A stretch of 64,000 nucleotides of DNA from Artemisia argyi. Lineage: Eukaryota; Streptophyta; Magnoliopsida; Asterales; Asteraceae. The notes beneath the pieces are model-generated. The model was not told where the DNA came from. It searched no databases and was given only the letters and a program-made list of their open reading frames with translations. The stretch covers positions 201,910,718 through 201,974,717 of the forward strand of contig CM060688.1 of assembly GCA_030686995.1 (NCBI GenBank), written 5' to 3'. Below are positions 63,936 to 64,000 of the stretch, one piece after another; the first letter of the stretch is position 1, and every line of letters starts with the position of its first letter. A program made the position numbers and the translations under genes.

Positions 63936-63940
63936 TGTAA

Positions 63941-64000
63941 GCACACTCAAGAAGCTCAGTAGCGTACTTCTTCTGAGACAGAAACAACCCTGTTGAGTGG
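63941..64000 (-). pseudogene. Ty1/copia RT fragment (continuation)
   Basis: Minus-strand reading gives a KKYATELLE-type motif that joins, across the TGTAA site, to MTNCNPSRTPVD at 60500. The element continues beyond the window. Confidence 0.75.

Overview
The window is repeat-dominated nuclear DNA of a flowering plant. The LTR-retrotransposon lineages (Tat, Athila-like, Tekay-type chromovirus, Ty1/copia), the GT-AG introns and a broken plant-type lysyl-tRNA synthetase all point that way. The retroelement protein types suggest a daisy-family (Asteraceae) genome, but that is inference from remembered families. I see no prokaryotic genes, operons or CRISPR. Almost every long reading frame belongs to a mobile element, and most are broken.

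Layout. 1-8308: a degenerate Tat-lineage Ty3/gypsy element on the minus strand (gag, protease, RT, RNase H, integrase), with a convergent four-exon antisense gene on the plus strand that has its own TATA box. 8309-27346: a nest of Athila-like elements. Element B (8641-16713, minus, TSD CCGAG) is a complete gag-protease-only element inserted in the gag of a plus-strand relative, element C (8309-8640 plus 16714-20698). Next come a reversed LTR fragment of a sister family (20699-21134) and element D (21135-27346, minus). D has the same LTRs, leader and 3' UTR as B, but the whole gag-protease cassette is replaced by one unrelated ORF.

27347-33798: an AT-rich accessory stretch. It holds a GATC cluster, a duplicated module of long RNA-like hairpins (28.1-29.8 kb), a partly duplicated broken gene, two small divergent hypothetical genes (31127-31480 minus, 32103-32704 plus) and a CACTA-type transposon terminus at 33798. 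33802-34225 is another Athila-like LTR fragment.

34318-58712: a lysyl-tRNA synthetase pseudogene split by a 22.6-kb head-to-tail array (35318-57917). The array has four long chromovirus LTRs and three internal regions of 2475 bp each, with a single TTACT duplication at its outer ends. 59549-64000: a Ty1/copia element (minus) interrupted by a 3427-bp chromovirus solo LTR (60509-63935, TSD TGTAA).

The elements interact by nesting. Element B sits in C, the array sits in the LysRS pseudogene, and the solo LTR sits in copia. The B/C/D family behaves as a conserved chassis (tRNA-Asp PBS, LTR promoter with TGACG boxes, four polypurine-like boxes in the 3' UTR) carrying different cargo ORFs. All coordinates come from reading the sequence by eye. 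No alignments, folding energies or database searches were run.
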